A stretch of 64,000 bases of DNA, taken from NCBI RefSeq assembly GCF_012927165.1, contig NZ_JABBGA010000025.1, positions 1 to 64,000 of the forward strand. Reading direction: 5' to 3'. Shown here piece by piece: positions 28,363 to 37,445 of the stretch. Every line of letters starts with the position of its first letter. Positions within the stretch are counted from its first letter, which is position 1. The notes under the pieces were generated by a model. That model saw only the letters and a list, made by a program, of their open reading frames with translations, did no database searches and had not been told where the DNA came from. A program made the position numbers and the translations under genes. The DNA comes from Zoogloea dura (GTDB lineage Bacteria > Pseudomonadota > Gammaproteobacteria > Burkholderiales > Rhodocyclaceae).

Positions 28363-28884
28363 TCAGCGGGGCACCGGCAGGGCGGCGCTGGCATTCCAGT
28401 GCTCCACCGGACGGCTGAACAGGTTCTCGGTGCGGAAATGGGCCATCCGCCAGATGCCGTCCTGACGGGCGAAGTCGATGCTCAGACGCGCCGCGTTGAG
28501 GTGGGAGGCGCCGCTGGCGAAGGTCGATGTCTGCAGCATGACCCACGCGCCGGTGGCCGCGTCCGGGGCATGCACGCGGATAGTCTCGCTGGTCAGGAAA
28601 TGCACGTTGAGGGCAAAGTGCGCCGGCTCGACCATGTACTTGGCCATCATCGCGCCGATCGCCTCGCGCCCCTCGATACGCCCGAAGGTGCCCTTGTACT
28701 TCTCGCCGATGCCTTCCCACACCGCATCGGTGGTGAACAACCCGGCCAGTTCATCCAGCGGCGTACGGGCATCCAGGTAGTCGCACAGGAACATGTAGCG
28801 GTTGATGCAGGCGCGGATTGCGCCTTCGCTTTCCAGGCGGTCCAGGCGCTCCTCGAGCTGGCGGACGTGGGCGAGGTCGGTCAT
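28363..28884 (-). CDS. iacI: SnoaL-like protein IacI
   Basis: A 173-residue SnoaL/NTF2-like protein (RACINRYMFLCDYLDARTPLDELAGLFTTDAVWEG, IDFARQDGIWRMAHFRTENLF). It resembles a dioxygenase beta subunit but sits between iacB and iacC, where IacI is found in Pseudomonas and Paraburkholderia IAA clusters. Its biochemical role is not settled. Confidence 0.82.
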   Translation of the reverse strand: MTDLAHVRQLEERLDRLESEGAIRACINRYMFLCDYLDARTPLDELAGLFTTDAVWEGIGEKYKGTFGRIEGREAIGAMMAKYMVEPAHFALNVHFLTSETIRVHAPDAATGAWVMLQTSTFASGASHLNAARLSIDFARQDGIWRMAHFRTENLFSRPVEHWNASAALPVPR

Positions 28885-28902
28885 GGTCGGCTCCGCAGGG
28901 GG

Positions 28903-29262
28903 TTACTCGGGAATCACCAGCTCGCGGCCGATGCGGGCCTCGACGCGGATGTACTTCCACAGCTTGTAGGTGCCGTCGCCCACCGGGGTGGCACGGAACA
29001 GGTTGCAGGCGGCGGTGACCGTCTCGAGGTCGGGCACGTCGGCCAGCACGTAGGTGGTCCAGGGGAAGGCGACGGACGGGCCGACCATGATCTGGTCGTC
29101 GTCCATGTTGCCCAGCACGCGCACGCCGGGCAGGCGCGCGATGCCCTGCATCATCGAGACGAAGGCGCCCCACACGTCCTTCATCTCGTCGGCCGTGCCG
29201 TCCATGAAGTTCTGGTTCACGCCCATGCAGAACAGCACGCGCAGCGGTTTCTTGTCGCTCAT
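28903..29262 (-). CDS. iacB: IacB, small conserved protein of IAA degradation
   Basis: A 119-residue protein (MSDKKPLRVLFCMGVNQNF start) resembling the small ferredoxin-like alpha-beta-barrel (EthD/YciI-like) proteins, with FPWTTYVLADVPDLETVTAACNLF. In characterised clusters iacB follows iacA, as here, 26 nt apart. Its activity in the pathway is uncertain. Confidence 0.78.
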   Translation of the reverse strand: MSDKKPLRVLFCMGVNQNFMDGTADEMKDVWGAFVSMMQGIARLPGVRVLGNMDDDQIMVGPSVAFPWTTYVLADVPDLETVTAACNLFRATPVGDGTYKLWKYIRVEARIGRELVIPE

Positions 29263-29288
29263 CTCTATCTCCGTTGGATCGATCGGTT

Positions 29289-30452
29289 TTACAGGTAGCC
29301 CGGCAGCGGCTTGAGGCCGAAGAGCATGGCGCCGGCGTTCTGGTAGGTGATGTCGCCCATGAAGGCGTGCTGGGTGATCATCTGGGCGTCGCGGACCTGG
29401 GCGGCCAGCGGGCTCGACTCATACACGCCAGTGCCGCCGGACAGCATCTGGGCACGGCGGGCCACGTCGGCACCGACGCGGGAGGCGTGGGTGGTGGACA
29501 GGCGCAGCATGCTCACCAGGTGATCGCTCGGCTTGTCGCCGGCCAGCAGCACCTGCCAGACGTCGTCGATGGCCTCGTAGAACCACGCCCGTGCGGCGCG
29601 CAGTTCGGCCTCGATCTTGGCGATCTCGAGCTGTACATAGACACGCTCGCCCAGGTTCGGGGCGCCGGTCACCGAGGCACGCCCGGCGGCCATGCCCAGC
29701 ACTTCGTCGATGGCGGCGCGGCCGATGCCGAGGCCGACCACGGTCAGCACCTGGGCCGCGAAGGAGAGGGTCGGGTAGCGGTACAGCGGCGTGTCGAGGG
29801 ACGCCGGGCCACCGCGTACGAAGGTCCACTCCTCCGGCACCACCACATCCTTGACCACGATGTCGTGGCTGCCGGTCCCGAGCAGGCCCATGACCTCCCA
29901 GTTAGGGGATATCTGCACCTTCTCGCGGGGCATCACGGCCATGCGCGGCAGGCCGGAGCCATCGCCGTTCTTCGGCAGGATGCCGGCGCCGACCACTTCG
30001 GCGCCCATGCTGCCGCTGCCCCAGCTCCAGCGGCCATTCACCTTGAAGCCGCCATCCACGATCTCGGCCGGCTGCGGCGGGAAGATGCCACCGGCAAAGA
30101 CCACGTCGGGCCCGTTGGCGTAGAGCTTCTCCAGGGTCGCCAGGGGCAGCGCGGCCAGGTAGATGCCGCCGATGCCGAAGCTCGCCACCCAGCCGGCGGA
30201 ACCGTCGGCCTGGGAGATGCGCTCGATCAGCTTGCAGAACTCGGCGGGGGACTTTTCGTCACCGCCGAAGCGCTTGGCCACGAGGGCACGGTAAACGCCG
30301 GCCTTCTTGAAGCCCTGGATGATGTCCGGGGAGATGAAGCGCTGGGCTTCGAATTCCTTCCGGCGCTTCCGGATGTCCTGCAGGAGGTCGTCCAGGCCGG
30401 CCGCCGCATTGGCGGCATCGCAGTCCCGGGTCTCTTTGATAGCCACTAACAT
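29289..30452 (-). CDS. iacA: IacA, acyl-CoA-dehydrogenase-like flavin monooxygenase
   Basis: A 387-residue protein of the acyl-CoA-dehydrogenase-fold flavin monooxygenase group (HpaH/HsaA/IacA): GDEKSPAEFCKLIERISQADGSAGW, RWSWGSGS and a C-terminal TGVYESSPLAAQVRDAQMITQHAFM. IacA with IacG-supplied flavin performs the first oxidation of indole-3-acetate. The start at 30452 (MLVAIKETRD) excludes a poor extension overlapping iacH. Confidence 0.9.
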   Translation of the reverse strand: MLVAIKETRDCDAANAAAGLDDLLQDIRKRRKEFEAQRFISPDIIQGFKKAGVYRALVAKRFGGDEKSPAEFCKLIERISQADGSAGWVASFGIGGIYLAALPLATLEKLYANGPDVVFAGGIFPPQPAEIVDGGFKVNGRWSWGSGSMGAEVVGAGILPKNGDGSGLPRMAVMPREKVQISPNWEVMGLLGTGSHDIVVKDVVVPEEWTFVRGGPASLDTPLYRYPTLSFAAQVLTVVGLGIGRAAIDEVLGMAAGRASVTGAPNLGERVYVQLEIAKIEAELRAARAWFYEAIDDVWQVLLAGDKPSDHLVSMLRLSTTHASRVGADVARRAQMLSGGTGVYESSPLAAQVRDAQMITQHAFMGDITYQNAGAMLFGLKPLPGYL

Positions 30453-30477
30453 GGGTGTCTCCGCTTGAGAATTGATG

Positions 30478-31587
30478 TCACTGCAACCGGCTGGCCACGT
30501 GCCGGGCCACGGCACACAGCAGTTCGTCGCGCCCCTTGGCGGCGACCAGTTGCAGGCTGACGGGGAAACCGCTCCGGGCTGGCAGCGGGATGGCGATGGC
30601 CGGATGGCCGGACAGGTTGAAGGGGCGGACCAGGGAGGTCATGTTGACCAGCCTGGAGGTATCGGCAGCCTGGTCGAGGCTGGGCGGTGCGTCTGCCATG
30701 GTCGGCAGGGCCAGTACGGAAAAACGTTCCAGGGCGGCATCCACTTCCGCACTGAAGGCGGCGCGCACCTGGTTGGCAGCATCCACGTCGGCCTGGGTGG
30801 TGCGGGAGGCATTGATCAGACGCTGGGCCACGTCGGGGCCCACCTTGCCGGTCTCCACGAGCGGCCCGCAGGCGGCCCAGGTCTCGGCATTGATCACCGC
30901 CAGGCCGGCTTGGTAGGCCGCCTCGAAGTGTTCGAATTTCACCGACGCGGCCGGCAAGCCGCTGGCCGCCACGGCTTCCGCCACCGCCTCGCGGATCTCG
31001 GCCAGGGCGGGCACGTCCACCAGTCCGATGGAGGCAGTCTCCACCGCCGGCAGATCACCGAAGCTCGGATCGATGGCCCGCATGCAGGCGATCAGGCTGT
31101 CCATGTCGGCAGCAAAGGGGCCGACGCAGTCCAGGGTGGTAGCGGCAGGCAGCGCCCCCTTGCGGCTGACCCGGCCGAAGGTCGGCTTGAGACCGAAGAC
31201 CCCACAACAGGCCGCCGGAATGCGGATCGAACCGCCGGTGTCGGTACCGATGGCGACATCGACCTCCTTGCCCGCCACCGCGGCAGCTGATCCGCTGGAG
31301 GAACCACCCGGCACGCGATCCGGGAACAACGGATTGAGCGGCGTACCGGCCCAGGCATTGATGCCGGTGGTGCCGAAGGCCAGCTCATGCATGGTCACCT
31401 TGCCGGTGATGCGGTAGCCGGCGGCGAGCAGGCGCTCGACCACCTCGGCATGCGCCGCGGCCGGCGGCGCATCGGCCAGGGCCCGACTGCCGGCCTGGGT
31501 CGGCACACCCGCCACGTCGATCGAATCCTTGATCGCCACGGACGGCCCCTGGCCTCCCAGATTCAGCGCTCTCACGAAGATGCTCAT
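30478..31587 (-). CDS. iacH: Amidase-signature protein IacH
   Basis: A 369-residue amidase-signature enzyme with the Ser-cisSer-Lys triad: Lys in VAIKDSIDVAG, serines in GGSSSGSAAAVA and GTDTGGSIRIPA. IacH is the first gene of the canonical order iacHABICDEFG and may open an indole-derived ring or amide intermediate. It is shorter than the amidase at 61758 and only distantly similar to it. The sigma70 promoter lies directly upstream. Confidence 0.87.
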   Translation of the reverse strand: MSIFVRALNLGGQGPSVAIKDSIDVAGVPTQAGSRALADAPPAAAHAEVVERLLAAGYRITGKVTMHELAFGTTGINAWAGTPLNPLFPDRVPGGSSSGSAAAVAGKEVDVAIGTDTGGSIRIPAACCGVFGLKPTFGRVSRKGALPAATTLDCVGPFAADMDSLIACMRAIDPSFGDLPAVETASIGLVDVPALAEIREAVAEAVAASGLPAASVKFEHFEAAYQAGLAVINAETWAACGPLVETGKVGPDVAQRLINASRTTQADVDAANQVRAAFSAEVDAALERFSVLALPTMADAPPSLDQAADTSRLVNMTSLVRPFNLSGHPAIAIPLPARSGFPVSLQLVAAKGRDELLCAVARHVASRLQ

Positions 31588-31652
31588 GCTGCGACTCCTG
31601 AAAATCCGGTCTCTGACGACCGGCCTCTGCTCGCCCTGCGGGCTGATTTATA

Positions 31653-31697
31653 AACATCACTGATGTTAAGATTAGTTTTAATGATTTCCGATGTCAA
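31653..31697 (-). promoter_or_regulatory. sigma70 promoter with overlapping palindromic operator for iacH
   Basis: On the minus strand TTGACA (31692-31697), a 17-nt spacer and TAATCT (31669-31674) make a near-consensus promoter. The 15-bp palindrome AACATCA-C-TGATGTT (31653-31667) covers the predicted transcription start, a textbook position for a repressor of the MarR type. The leader to iacH would be about 70 nt. Confidence 0.8.
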
Positions 31698-31699
31698 CC

Positions 31700-31714
31700 G
31701 AAAAATCACGTGAA
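31700..31714 (+). promoter_or_regulatory. 15-bp element shared with the livJ region
   Basis: GAAAAATCACGTGAA lies just upstream of the iacH -35 box and is identical to 23536-23550 on the opposite strand. It could be an activator or second regulator site. Confidence 0.5.
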
Positions 31715-32023
31715 CATTCAACTATTTTTCGCAAAAAGTTCTGACTTGAAGAGCGAACGGAGCTCGGTCACTGGAAGACAAAAACCCCTTTTATTTCAAC
31801 ACCACGAACTCATCAATGCACGGAACGTGCCAGGCAAAACTGCTTGAATAATCAATCAATTTGCACATGGCAATCCAAGTTTTTGCACCGCAATAATGCA
31901 CGACGCCTCTTATCGGTGCGCCCAGCCGTCAACGCACGAAGGCCCCCTCACCTCGCGGTGAAGGGGCCTCCACATGCACGGCCGGGGTGCATCGCGTGAT
32001 GCGGTCTCCCCGGTGCGCCTTGC
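31715..32023. other. Intergenic region with a GC hairpin, no gene
   Basis: AT-rich at the left, GC-rich at the right, without a plausible reading frame. It carries a hairpin at 31940-31969 (AGGCCCCCTCACC / GGTGAAGGGGCCT, one mismatch). That hairpin is downstream of the DUF1329 gene on the minus strand but lacks a T-run, so it may stabilise the mRNA end or act as a weak terminator. Confidence 0.55.
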
Positions 32024-33334
32024 CTACTTGCCGCCGGTGGCGACTTCCTCGAGCTTGCTCAGGGACACGTCGCCTTCCTTGACGCCCTTGGGGTTGGCCT
32101 TCATGTTGGCCGACCAGGTGGTGGAGTGATTGCGCTTCACATCGATGACGTGGCCGACCACCGGCATCACCGCCTTGTAGCCGTCGTCGCCGACGTCCGG
32201 ACGGTTCTGGAAGATCATGTATTTCCAGAATTCGCCCTTCTGGTCATACATCTCGCCCAGGTAGGGGCGCGGGAAGTTCACCTCCATGTACACCACCTTC
32301 TTGCTGTAGGGGTGCTCCGCAGGCGGGGTGCCCTCTACCACGTAGACTTCGCGTGGCTCCCACTCGATGTGCTTGGCCGGGAAGTAGTACGGTGCCTCGG
32401 TCAGACCCACCGACGGAAACTCGGCCGGCGTATCGCGCTTGCTGTTGTCCACGCTGACCAGCGGGCTGTGGGCCACGGCGAGCACCCAGCGCTTGCCGAT
32501 GAGCTTGTTGGCCCGGTACTTGGTGGGGAAGGCATCCCAGATATCCCAGTCGTCATACAGCTGATCGGTGCCGCCGATCGGGTCCATCCAGGCGCCGCCG
32601 GACAGCCGGCGGGTGCGCCGCACGGACTTGAGATAGGCCCAGGTGTCGTCCGGCTTGGCCGAGGTGGCGTCGTTGTAGCGGATCGAGAAGGTGCCGAGGC
32701 CGCGGATGTCCTGCGGGCTGGTGGCAAACAGGTAGGTCTTCTGGGCGATGCTGCCGTCACCCTCGCTCACCGGCCCGCCGTCCAGGCGGCCTTCCATGTA
32801 GTAGCGGCGGGACTGCCAGCGCTGCACCCGCTCGACACCGGTGCCGCCGCCGATGAACACGAAGGAGATGTCGCGCAGGTCCATGGTGGCGCCATAGGTG
32901 GCGGCCCGCAGGTTCCAGATGACCTTGTCGCCGGCGTTCGGGTCGTCCAGCTTGATGCTCTCCGGCGGGAAGGGCATGCCCGCCTTCCAGCCGCTCATGG
33001 TGCGGGTGGCCGGGTCGAACTTGACGTTCTTGGCGTACTCCTTGGTGGCGTTGACGTACTTCGGGTCCATCTCGATCTTCTTCGAGTTGGCCAGCTTGAT
33101 GGTCAGGCCGAACTTCTTGATCATCATCTCGAGCTTCTCGGGAACCATGCTGGCGATGGTCTTGCCCTCGAAGGTCTCGGTCTTGATCTTGTCGTAGTTG
33201 TCCTTGGTGATGACGAAGCCGGCCTGCAGCTCGGCGGCCTGGACCTGGCCGGCGAGGCACGCGCCGACGCCCAGCAGCAGCGCGCCGCGGGCAAAGCGGC
33301 GTCGCGACGGATTGATCTTCGTGGTGGTCTTCAT
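32024..33334 (-). CDS. DUF1329 periplasmic protein
   Basis: A 436-residue protein with a long signal peptide carrying a twin-Arg-like RRRFARGALLLGVGACLAG. The body has DUF1329 markers DPATRTMSGWKAGMPFPPESI, LFATSPQDIRGLGTFSIRYND and SRRYYMEGRLDGGPV. The fold is LolA/LolB-like, suggesting a carrier of hydrophobic molecules between membranes. It pairs with DUF1302 and an RND protein, a recurrent set in aromatic- and steroid-degrading proteobacteria. A second, truncated DUF1329 lies at 63265-64000. The substrate is unknown. Confidence 0.85.
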   Translation of the reverse strand: MKTTTKINPSRRRFARGALLLGVGACLAGQVQAAELQAGFVITKDNYDKIKTETFEGKTIASMVPEKLEMMIKKFGLTIKLANSKKIEMDPKYVNATKEYAKNVKFDPATRTMSGWKAGMPFPPESIKLDDPNAGDKVIWNLRAATYGATMDLRDISFVFIGGGTGVERVQRWQSRRYYMEGRLDGGPVSEGDGSIAQKTYLFATSPQDIRGLGTFSIRYNDATSAKPDDTWAYLKSVRRTRRLSGGAWMDPIGGTDQLYDDWDIWDAFPTKYRANKLIGKRWVLAVAHSPLVSVDNSKRDTPAEFPSVGLTEAPYYFPAKHIEWEPREVYVVEGTPPAEHPYSKKVVYMEVNFPRPYLGEMYDQKGEFWKYMIFQNRPDVGDDGYKAVMPVVGHVIDVKRNHSTTWSANMKANPKGVKEGDVSLSKLEEVATGGK

Positions 33335-33356
33335 GGGTGGGTCTCCTCTCTAGTGC

Positions 33357-34907
33357 TTAGAACTGACGGGTCAAACGGAAGGTGAGCTGGCTGTTGTTGG
33401 CGAAGTAGCCGAACAGCTGCACGCCGGGGTTGGGGTCGAACAAGGCCTTGCCGGAATGGGAGGCCCAGAAGATGTCGGCCTCGGCCTTGGCCCGCCACTT
33501 GTCGCCCAGCACGATGTCGACGCTGGGGATCAGGAAGCCGCCGCCGTGGTTGAGATCGACGCCCACGGCGATGCCCGGGTTGATGGTGTCGCCCTTGTAG
33601 TTGAGCACCGTGAAGGCGGTCAGGATGGTGCTGTGCTCGGTGAGCGGCGAGCCATAGGCGAACAGGCGGACCAGGTCTTCGGAATCCTTGTGGCTCTGGA
33701 TCCAGGTGTCGAAGATCTGCACCGACGAGAAGGACGGCCGGTTGGTGCCCAGCAGGTTCTCGAAGTGCAGGTTCTTGTCGGCCCGCAGCATGGTGGTCAC
33801 CGTGTCCTTGAGCTTGATCCCGCCCAGGCCGAGGCCCGCCGCCGCGCCGAGGGTCGGCGTGGTCAGGCCGCCGGTGCCGACGTTGTAGGGCTGGTCCTTG
33901 GTGTAGGCGATCTCGGCGCTGAAGACGGTGTCGAGGGCGGCCGAATAGCCGCTCACGGTGGCCCCGAAGACGTCGATCATGGGATGGATCAGGTCGAACA
34001 GCGGGCCGGCCGGCGCCTTCTTGTACGGCGCGAAGACCGAGTTGGCCACCGGATCGGCGGCGAAGGTGCGCACATAGGCCAGGGAGTAGTTGAGCGAGCC
34101 GGCCTCGCCCGACCAGCGGATGCCGCCCGTCCAGTCGTCCTTGTTGCCCTCGGGGTGCTTGCAGTCGTAGCTGGTCACCGCCGACAGGTCATAGCCCCGG
34201 TAGGGCTGGAAGAACCAGCGCCCGCCGCGGATATCGTAGGTGTTGCCGATGTCCTTGCAGCGGTCGAGGCCCGGACGCACATAGGCGTGGATCTGGCCGG
34301 CCGCCTCGGGCACGTCGAACTTCACGCTGGCCAGCCACAGGGGCTTGCGCCACTCCTCGTTCTCCCCCTCGAAGAACAGGCGCCAGCTCATGTCATAGCC
34401 ATGCACCACGTCCATGGCATGGAAGAAGTCCGACTCGCCCCACACGATCTGCTGCTTGCCGATGCGGAAGGTGGCCCGCTCGCCGGCCTTGAACTCGCCC
34501 CAGAACTCGCGCAGGTCGCCGCCGTTGTAGTTGTCCATGATGCTGGAGTGATCACCGCCGGTGGTGCCGTTGGTCTTGCGCAGCTCCTCCAGGTCGCGCA
34601 GATAAGGGGTCTTGGCCTCGCGGTCGAGGCGCGCCACCGCCTTCCACTTGATCGGGCCGGTGGCCGCATCCGCGTCGAGCAGCATCGAGCCGCGCAGCAT
34701 CGACAGCTTGCCCTTGTCATTGCCCCGGGTTTCCGGGATGTCCTGCAGGTTGAACGCCGCCCAGCCGCGCACATAGCCGCCGATCCGGAAATAGTTGCCG
34801 TCCTGGTCGGCCTCGCCGGATGCTTCCTGGGCGAGCGCCGGCGCGCACGCCAGCCCCAGGCCCAGAACCGCGCCGACAGCGCGCGCCCGCCTTGTATTTG
34901 CCTTCAT
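33357..34907 (-). CDS. DUF1302 outer-membrane protein
   Basis: A 516-residue protein with a signal peptide (AVGAVLGLGLACAPALA) and a barrel-like sequence with alternating aromatics, ending in FRLTRQF with a terminal Phe. Family marks are FRIGGYVRGWAAFNLQD, RIGKQQIVWGESDFFHAMDVVHG and KAEADIFWA. It probably forms an outer-membrane channel for the DUF1329/RND system, 22 nt upstream of DUF1329. Confidence 0.85.
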   Translation of the reverse strand: MKANTRRARAVGAVLGLGLACAPALAQEASGEADQDGNYFRIGGYVRGWAAFNLQDIPETRGNDKGKLSMLRGSMLLDADAATGPIKWKAVARLDREAKTPYLRDLEELRKTNGTTGGDHSSIMDNYNGGDLREFWGEFKAGERATFRIGKQQIVWGESDFFHAMDVVHGYDMSWRLFFEGENEEWRKPLWLASVKFDVPEAAGQIHAYVRPGLDRCKDIGNTYDIRGGRWFFQPYRGYDLSAVTSYDCKHPEGNKDDWTGGIRWSGEAGSLNYSLAYVRTFAADPVANSVFAPYKKAPAGPLFDLIHPMIDVFGATVSGYSAALDTVFSAEIAYTKDQPYNVGTGGLTTPTLGAAAGLGLGGIKLKDTVTTMLRADKNLHFENLLGTNRPSFSSVQIFDTWIQSHKDSEDLVRLFAYGSPLTEHSTILTAFTVLNYKGDTINPGIAVGVDLNHGGGFLIPSVDIVLGDKWRAKAEADIFWASHSGKALFDPNPGVQLFGYFANNSQLTFRLTRQF

Positions 34908-34997
34908 GTGTCACCTCCGCTTCTGTTTTGTTGTGGACAAGACTTGCCCTACCCTCCGGTGCCGCAGCACCGGAGGTCGGACGGGTGGAACGGGAAA

Positions 34998-37382
34998 TCA
35001 GACAGCCTGGGCGGGCTCGACCTGGATGGCCTGCTCGACGGGATGGCGCTTGGAGCCGACGATGAACTCCGGCCGGAAGACATAGACCATGGCCGGCATC
35101 AGGAACAGGGCCGAAGCCGCCGAGATGAACAGCCAGATGGCGATCAGCACGCCCATGTCGGCCTGCAGGCGCAGGGACGAGAAGCTCCACAGCACCACGC
35201 TGGTGACCAGGGTCAGGGCAGTGATCAGCACCCCCTTGCCGGAGGTGGCGATGGACTTGGCGATGGCGCGGCCCACGTCCTTGTGGTGGTGCAGTTCCTC
35301 GCGGATGCCATCGACGATGTAGAAGCTGTAATCCACCCCCAGGCCGATGCCCAGGGCCACCACCGGCAGGGTGTTGATGTTCATGCCGATGCCCTTCCAG
35401 GCCATGTAGCTGAAGGTCAGGGTGTTGGAGAGCAGCACCGGCACCATGAAGAACATGCCGGCCACCGTAGAGCGGTAGGTGAACATGCAGCAGGCCACCA
35501 GCACCAGCAGGGCAAAGGCGATCGACTCGATCTGGCCGGCCAGGATCACCTCGTTCACCGCCGCCAGCACCCCCACCAGCCCCCCGGCAAGCAGGAACTC
35601 CGCATCCTCGAGCTTGTTGTTGGCCACGTAGTCCTTGACCCGCGCGATGGCGGTACGGATGGTCTCGCCCTGGTGGTCACGGAAGAACAAAGTCACCGCG
35701 CCGTTCTTGGCCTGGGGGTCGGCGAAGCGGTCCATGTCGCCCGGGTCGGCGCCGGAGACGAACATGTACACCAGCTCGCCGTTCTCGTCGGCGCTGCCGC
35801 CCAGCTCCTGGTAGCGCGCATTGCCCTCGCGCACCACCCGCTTCACCGCCGGCAGGATGTCGGCCAGGGAGATGCTGCCACCCACTTCCGGCTGGGCCTC
35901 CATGTACTTCTGGAAGCGCTCCATGCCTTCGAGCACCGCCGGCTCCTTGAGGGCGCCCTCCTTCTTGCCCGACACCACCACGAACATCCGGTCCGAGCCC
36001 TGGAACTTGTGGTTGATCGCCGTGGCGTCCTGGTTATAGGTGGAGTCCGGCCACAGGATGGGCGAGCCCGGGTTGGCATCGCCGACCTTCAGCTTGAAGG
36101 CGTAGATGCCCGACACCACGAAGGCCACCCCGGCAACGGCCACCACCGCGAAGCGCAGCTTCGAGGTGACCAGCGCCGCGCACAGGCCGAGCACCTTGTG
36201 CAGCAGCGGCTGCACATTGATCGGGTGGGCGTAACGCTTCTTCACCCCGCACCACGACAACAGCACCGGGGTCAGCACCATGGCGCTGAGCATGATCGAC
36301 AGGATCCACACCGTGCCGATGTAGGAGATCTTCTCCAGCATCGGGATCGGCGTCAGGGCCACCACCAGCACACAGCCCGCGTCCGCCACGATGGCCAGCA
36401 TGCCGGGCTTGAACAGGTTGAGCAGGCTGGCCCGCGCCGCCGCCGCCGCCGAGCTCGCCCCGGCGGCCACCTCGTCATCGAAGCGCGAGACCAGCTGCAC
36501 CGAATTGGAGATGGCCTGGGCGGTGATCAGGAAGGCCACCACGATGACCAGCGGGTCCAGGTGGAAGTGCATCAGCTTGGCCGCGCCCAGCGCCCAGATC
36601 GCACTGACCACGCCGGTCACCAGCGGCAGCACGGTGCCGTGCCAGGTGCGGGTGATGAGCAGCAGCAGGACCACCAGCGCCCCCACCGTGATCATGAAGA
36701 TCTGCAGGGTCTCGCCCAGGTAGTGGTTGACCAGCCCGTACAGGATCGGCTCGCCGACCACCCGCACCAGCACCCCGTCACCCTTGGCCCGCTCGGCGAT
36801 CTCCTCGATCTGGCGGTAGGCCTTGACGTAGTCCACCGCCCCGTCGATGAAGTCGGCGGTGATCAGGGTGGCGCGCATGTCGATCGACACATAGGGCCCG
36901 TACACCAGCGGATTGTTGAGCACCGCCTCGCGCAGGGTGGCGATCTCCGCCGCATCCTTCGGCAGGCCGGGCCACATCAGCGGCCGCGACTCGATGCCTT
37001 CGGTGGAGGCCCGCACCTCCTTCATCTTCTTCGAAGCCAGGGAGGCGATCTGGTAGGTGTCCACCCCCTCCACCTTCTGCAGCTCCTGGGTGATCTGCCG
37101 CACCTTGGACAGCACGGTCATGTTGAACACATCGCCCTGCTCCACCTCCAGCATGATGCTGACCATGTTGGAGCCGCCGAAGGTCTGCTTGAACTGGTTG
37201 TTCACCTCCACGTAGGGGTGGTTGCGGGGCAGCAGGTCGCTGAACACCGTCTTCACTTCGATCTGCGCGGCCAGGTAGCCCATCACCGCGGTAAAGCCGA
37301 CGATGGCCGCCAGCACCGGCACCCGGTGGCGCAGGATCCAGTCGATCACCTGGGCCAGCGCCTTGAATGTCGCATTCTTCAT
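34998..37382 (-). CDS. RND/MMPL-family transporter
   Basis: A 794-residue membrane protein with two repeats, each with one helix, a large periplasmic loop and five helices: repeat 1 helix near 18-38 (VPVLAAIVGFTAVMGYLA), loop with GLPKDAAEIATLREAVLNN, and repeat 2 with VVALGIGLGVDYSFYIVDG. It belongs to the COG1033 branch, shorter than tripartite RND pumps and lacking adjacent adaptor and TolC genes. With DUF1302 and DUF1329 it likely moves a hydrophobic compound across the envelope; direction is unknown. Confidence 0.86.
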   Translation of the reverse strand: MKNATFKALAQVIDWILRHRVPVLAAIVGFTAVMGYLAAQIEVKTVFSDLLPRNHPYVEVNNQFKQTFGGSNMVSIMLEVEQGDVFNMTVLSKVRQITQELQKVEGVDTYQIASLASKKMKEVRASTEGIESRPLMWPGLPKDAAEIATLREAVLNNPLVYGPYVSIDMRATLITADFIDGAVDYVKAYRQIEEIAERAKGDGVLVRVVGEPILYGLVNHYLGETLQIFMITVGALVVLLLLITRTWHGTVLPLVTGVVSAIWALGAAKLMHFHLDPLVIVVAFLITAQAISNSVQLVSRFDDEVAAGASSAAAAARASLLNLFKPGMLAIVADAGCVLVVALTPIPMLEKISYIGTVWILSIMLSAMVLTPVLLSWCGVKKRYAHPINVQPLLHKVLGLCAALVTSKLRFAVVAVAGVAFVVSGIYAFKLKVGDANPGSPILWPDSTYNQDATAINHKFQGSDRMFVVVSGKKEGALKEPAVLEGMERFQKYMEAQPEVGGSISLADILPAVKRVVREGNARYQELGGSADENGELVYMFVSGADPGDMDRFADPQAKNGAVTLFFRDHQGETIRTAIARVKDYVANNKLEDAEFLLAGGLVGVLAAVNEVILAGQIESIAFALLVLVACCMFTYRSTVAGMFFMVPVLLSNTLTFSYMAWKGIGMNINTLPVVALGIGLGVDYSFYIVDGIREELHHHKDVGRAIAKSIATSGKGVLITALTLVTSVVLWSFSSLRLQADMGVLIAIWLFISAASALFLMPAMVYVFRPEFIVGSKRHPVEQAIQVEPAQAV

Positions 37383-37445
37383 TGCTGTTCCTTGTCTGAA
37401 ATTGAGGGGGCGCTCAAGAAAGCCCGGCCCGGCCGTGGAGGCCGC

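Noticed and set aside
23799-31587. Anaerobic indoleacetate (iaa) pathway
   Set aside because: The genes contain a Rieske oxygenase and flavin monooxygenase in iac order; the hydantoinase-like, mutase and ligase genes of the anaerobic route are not among them.
31940-31969. Strong rho-independent terminator after the DUF1329 gene
   Set aside because: The hairpin is good but no T-run follows on the minus strand, so it is noted only as a hairpin.
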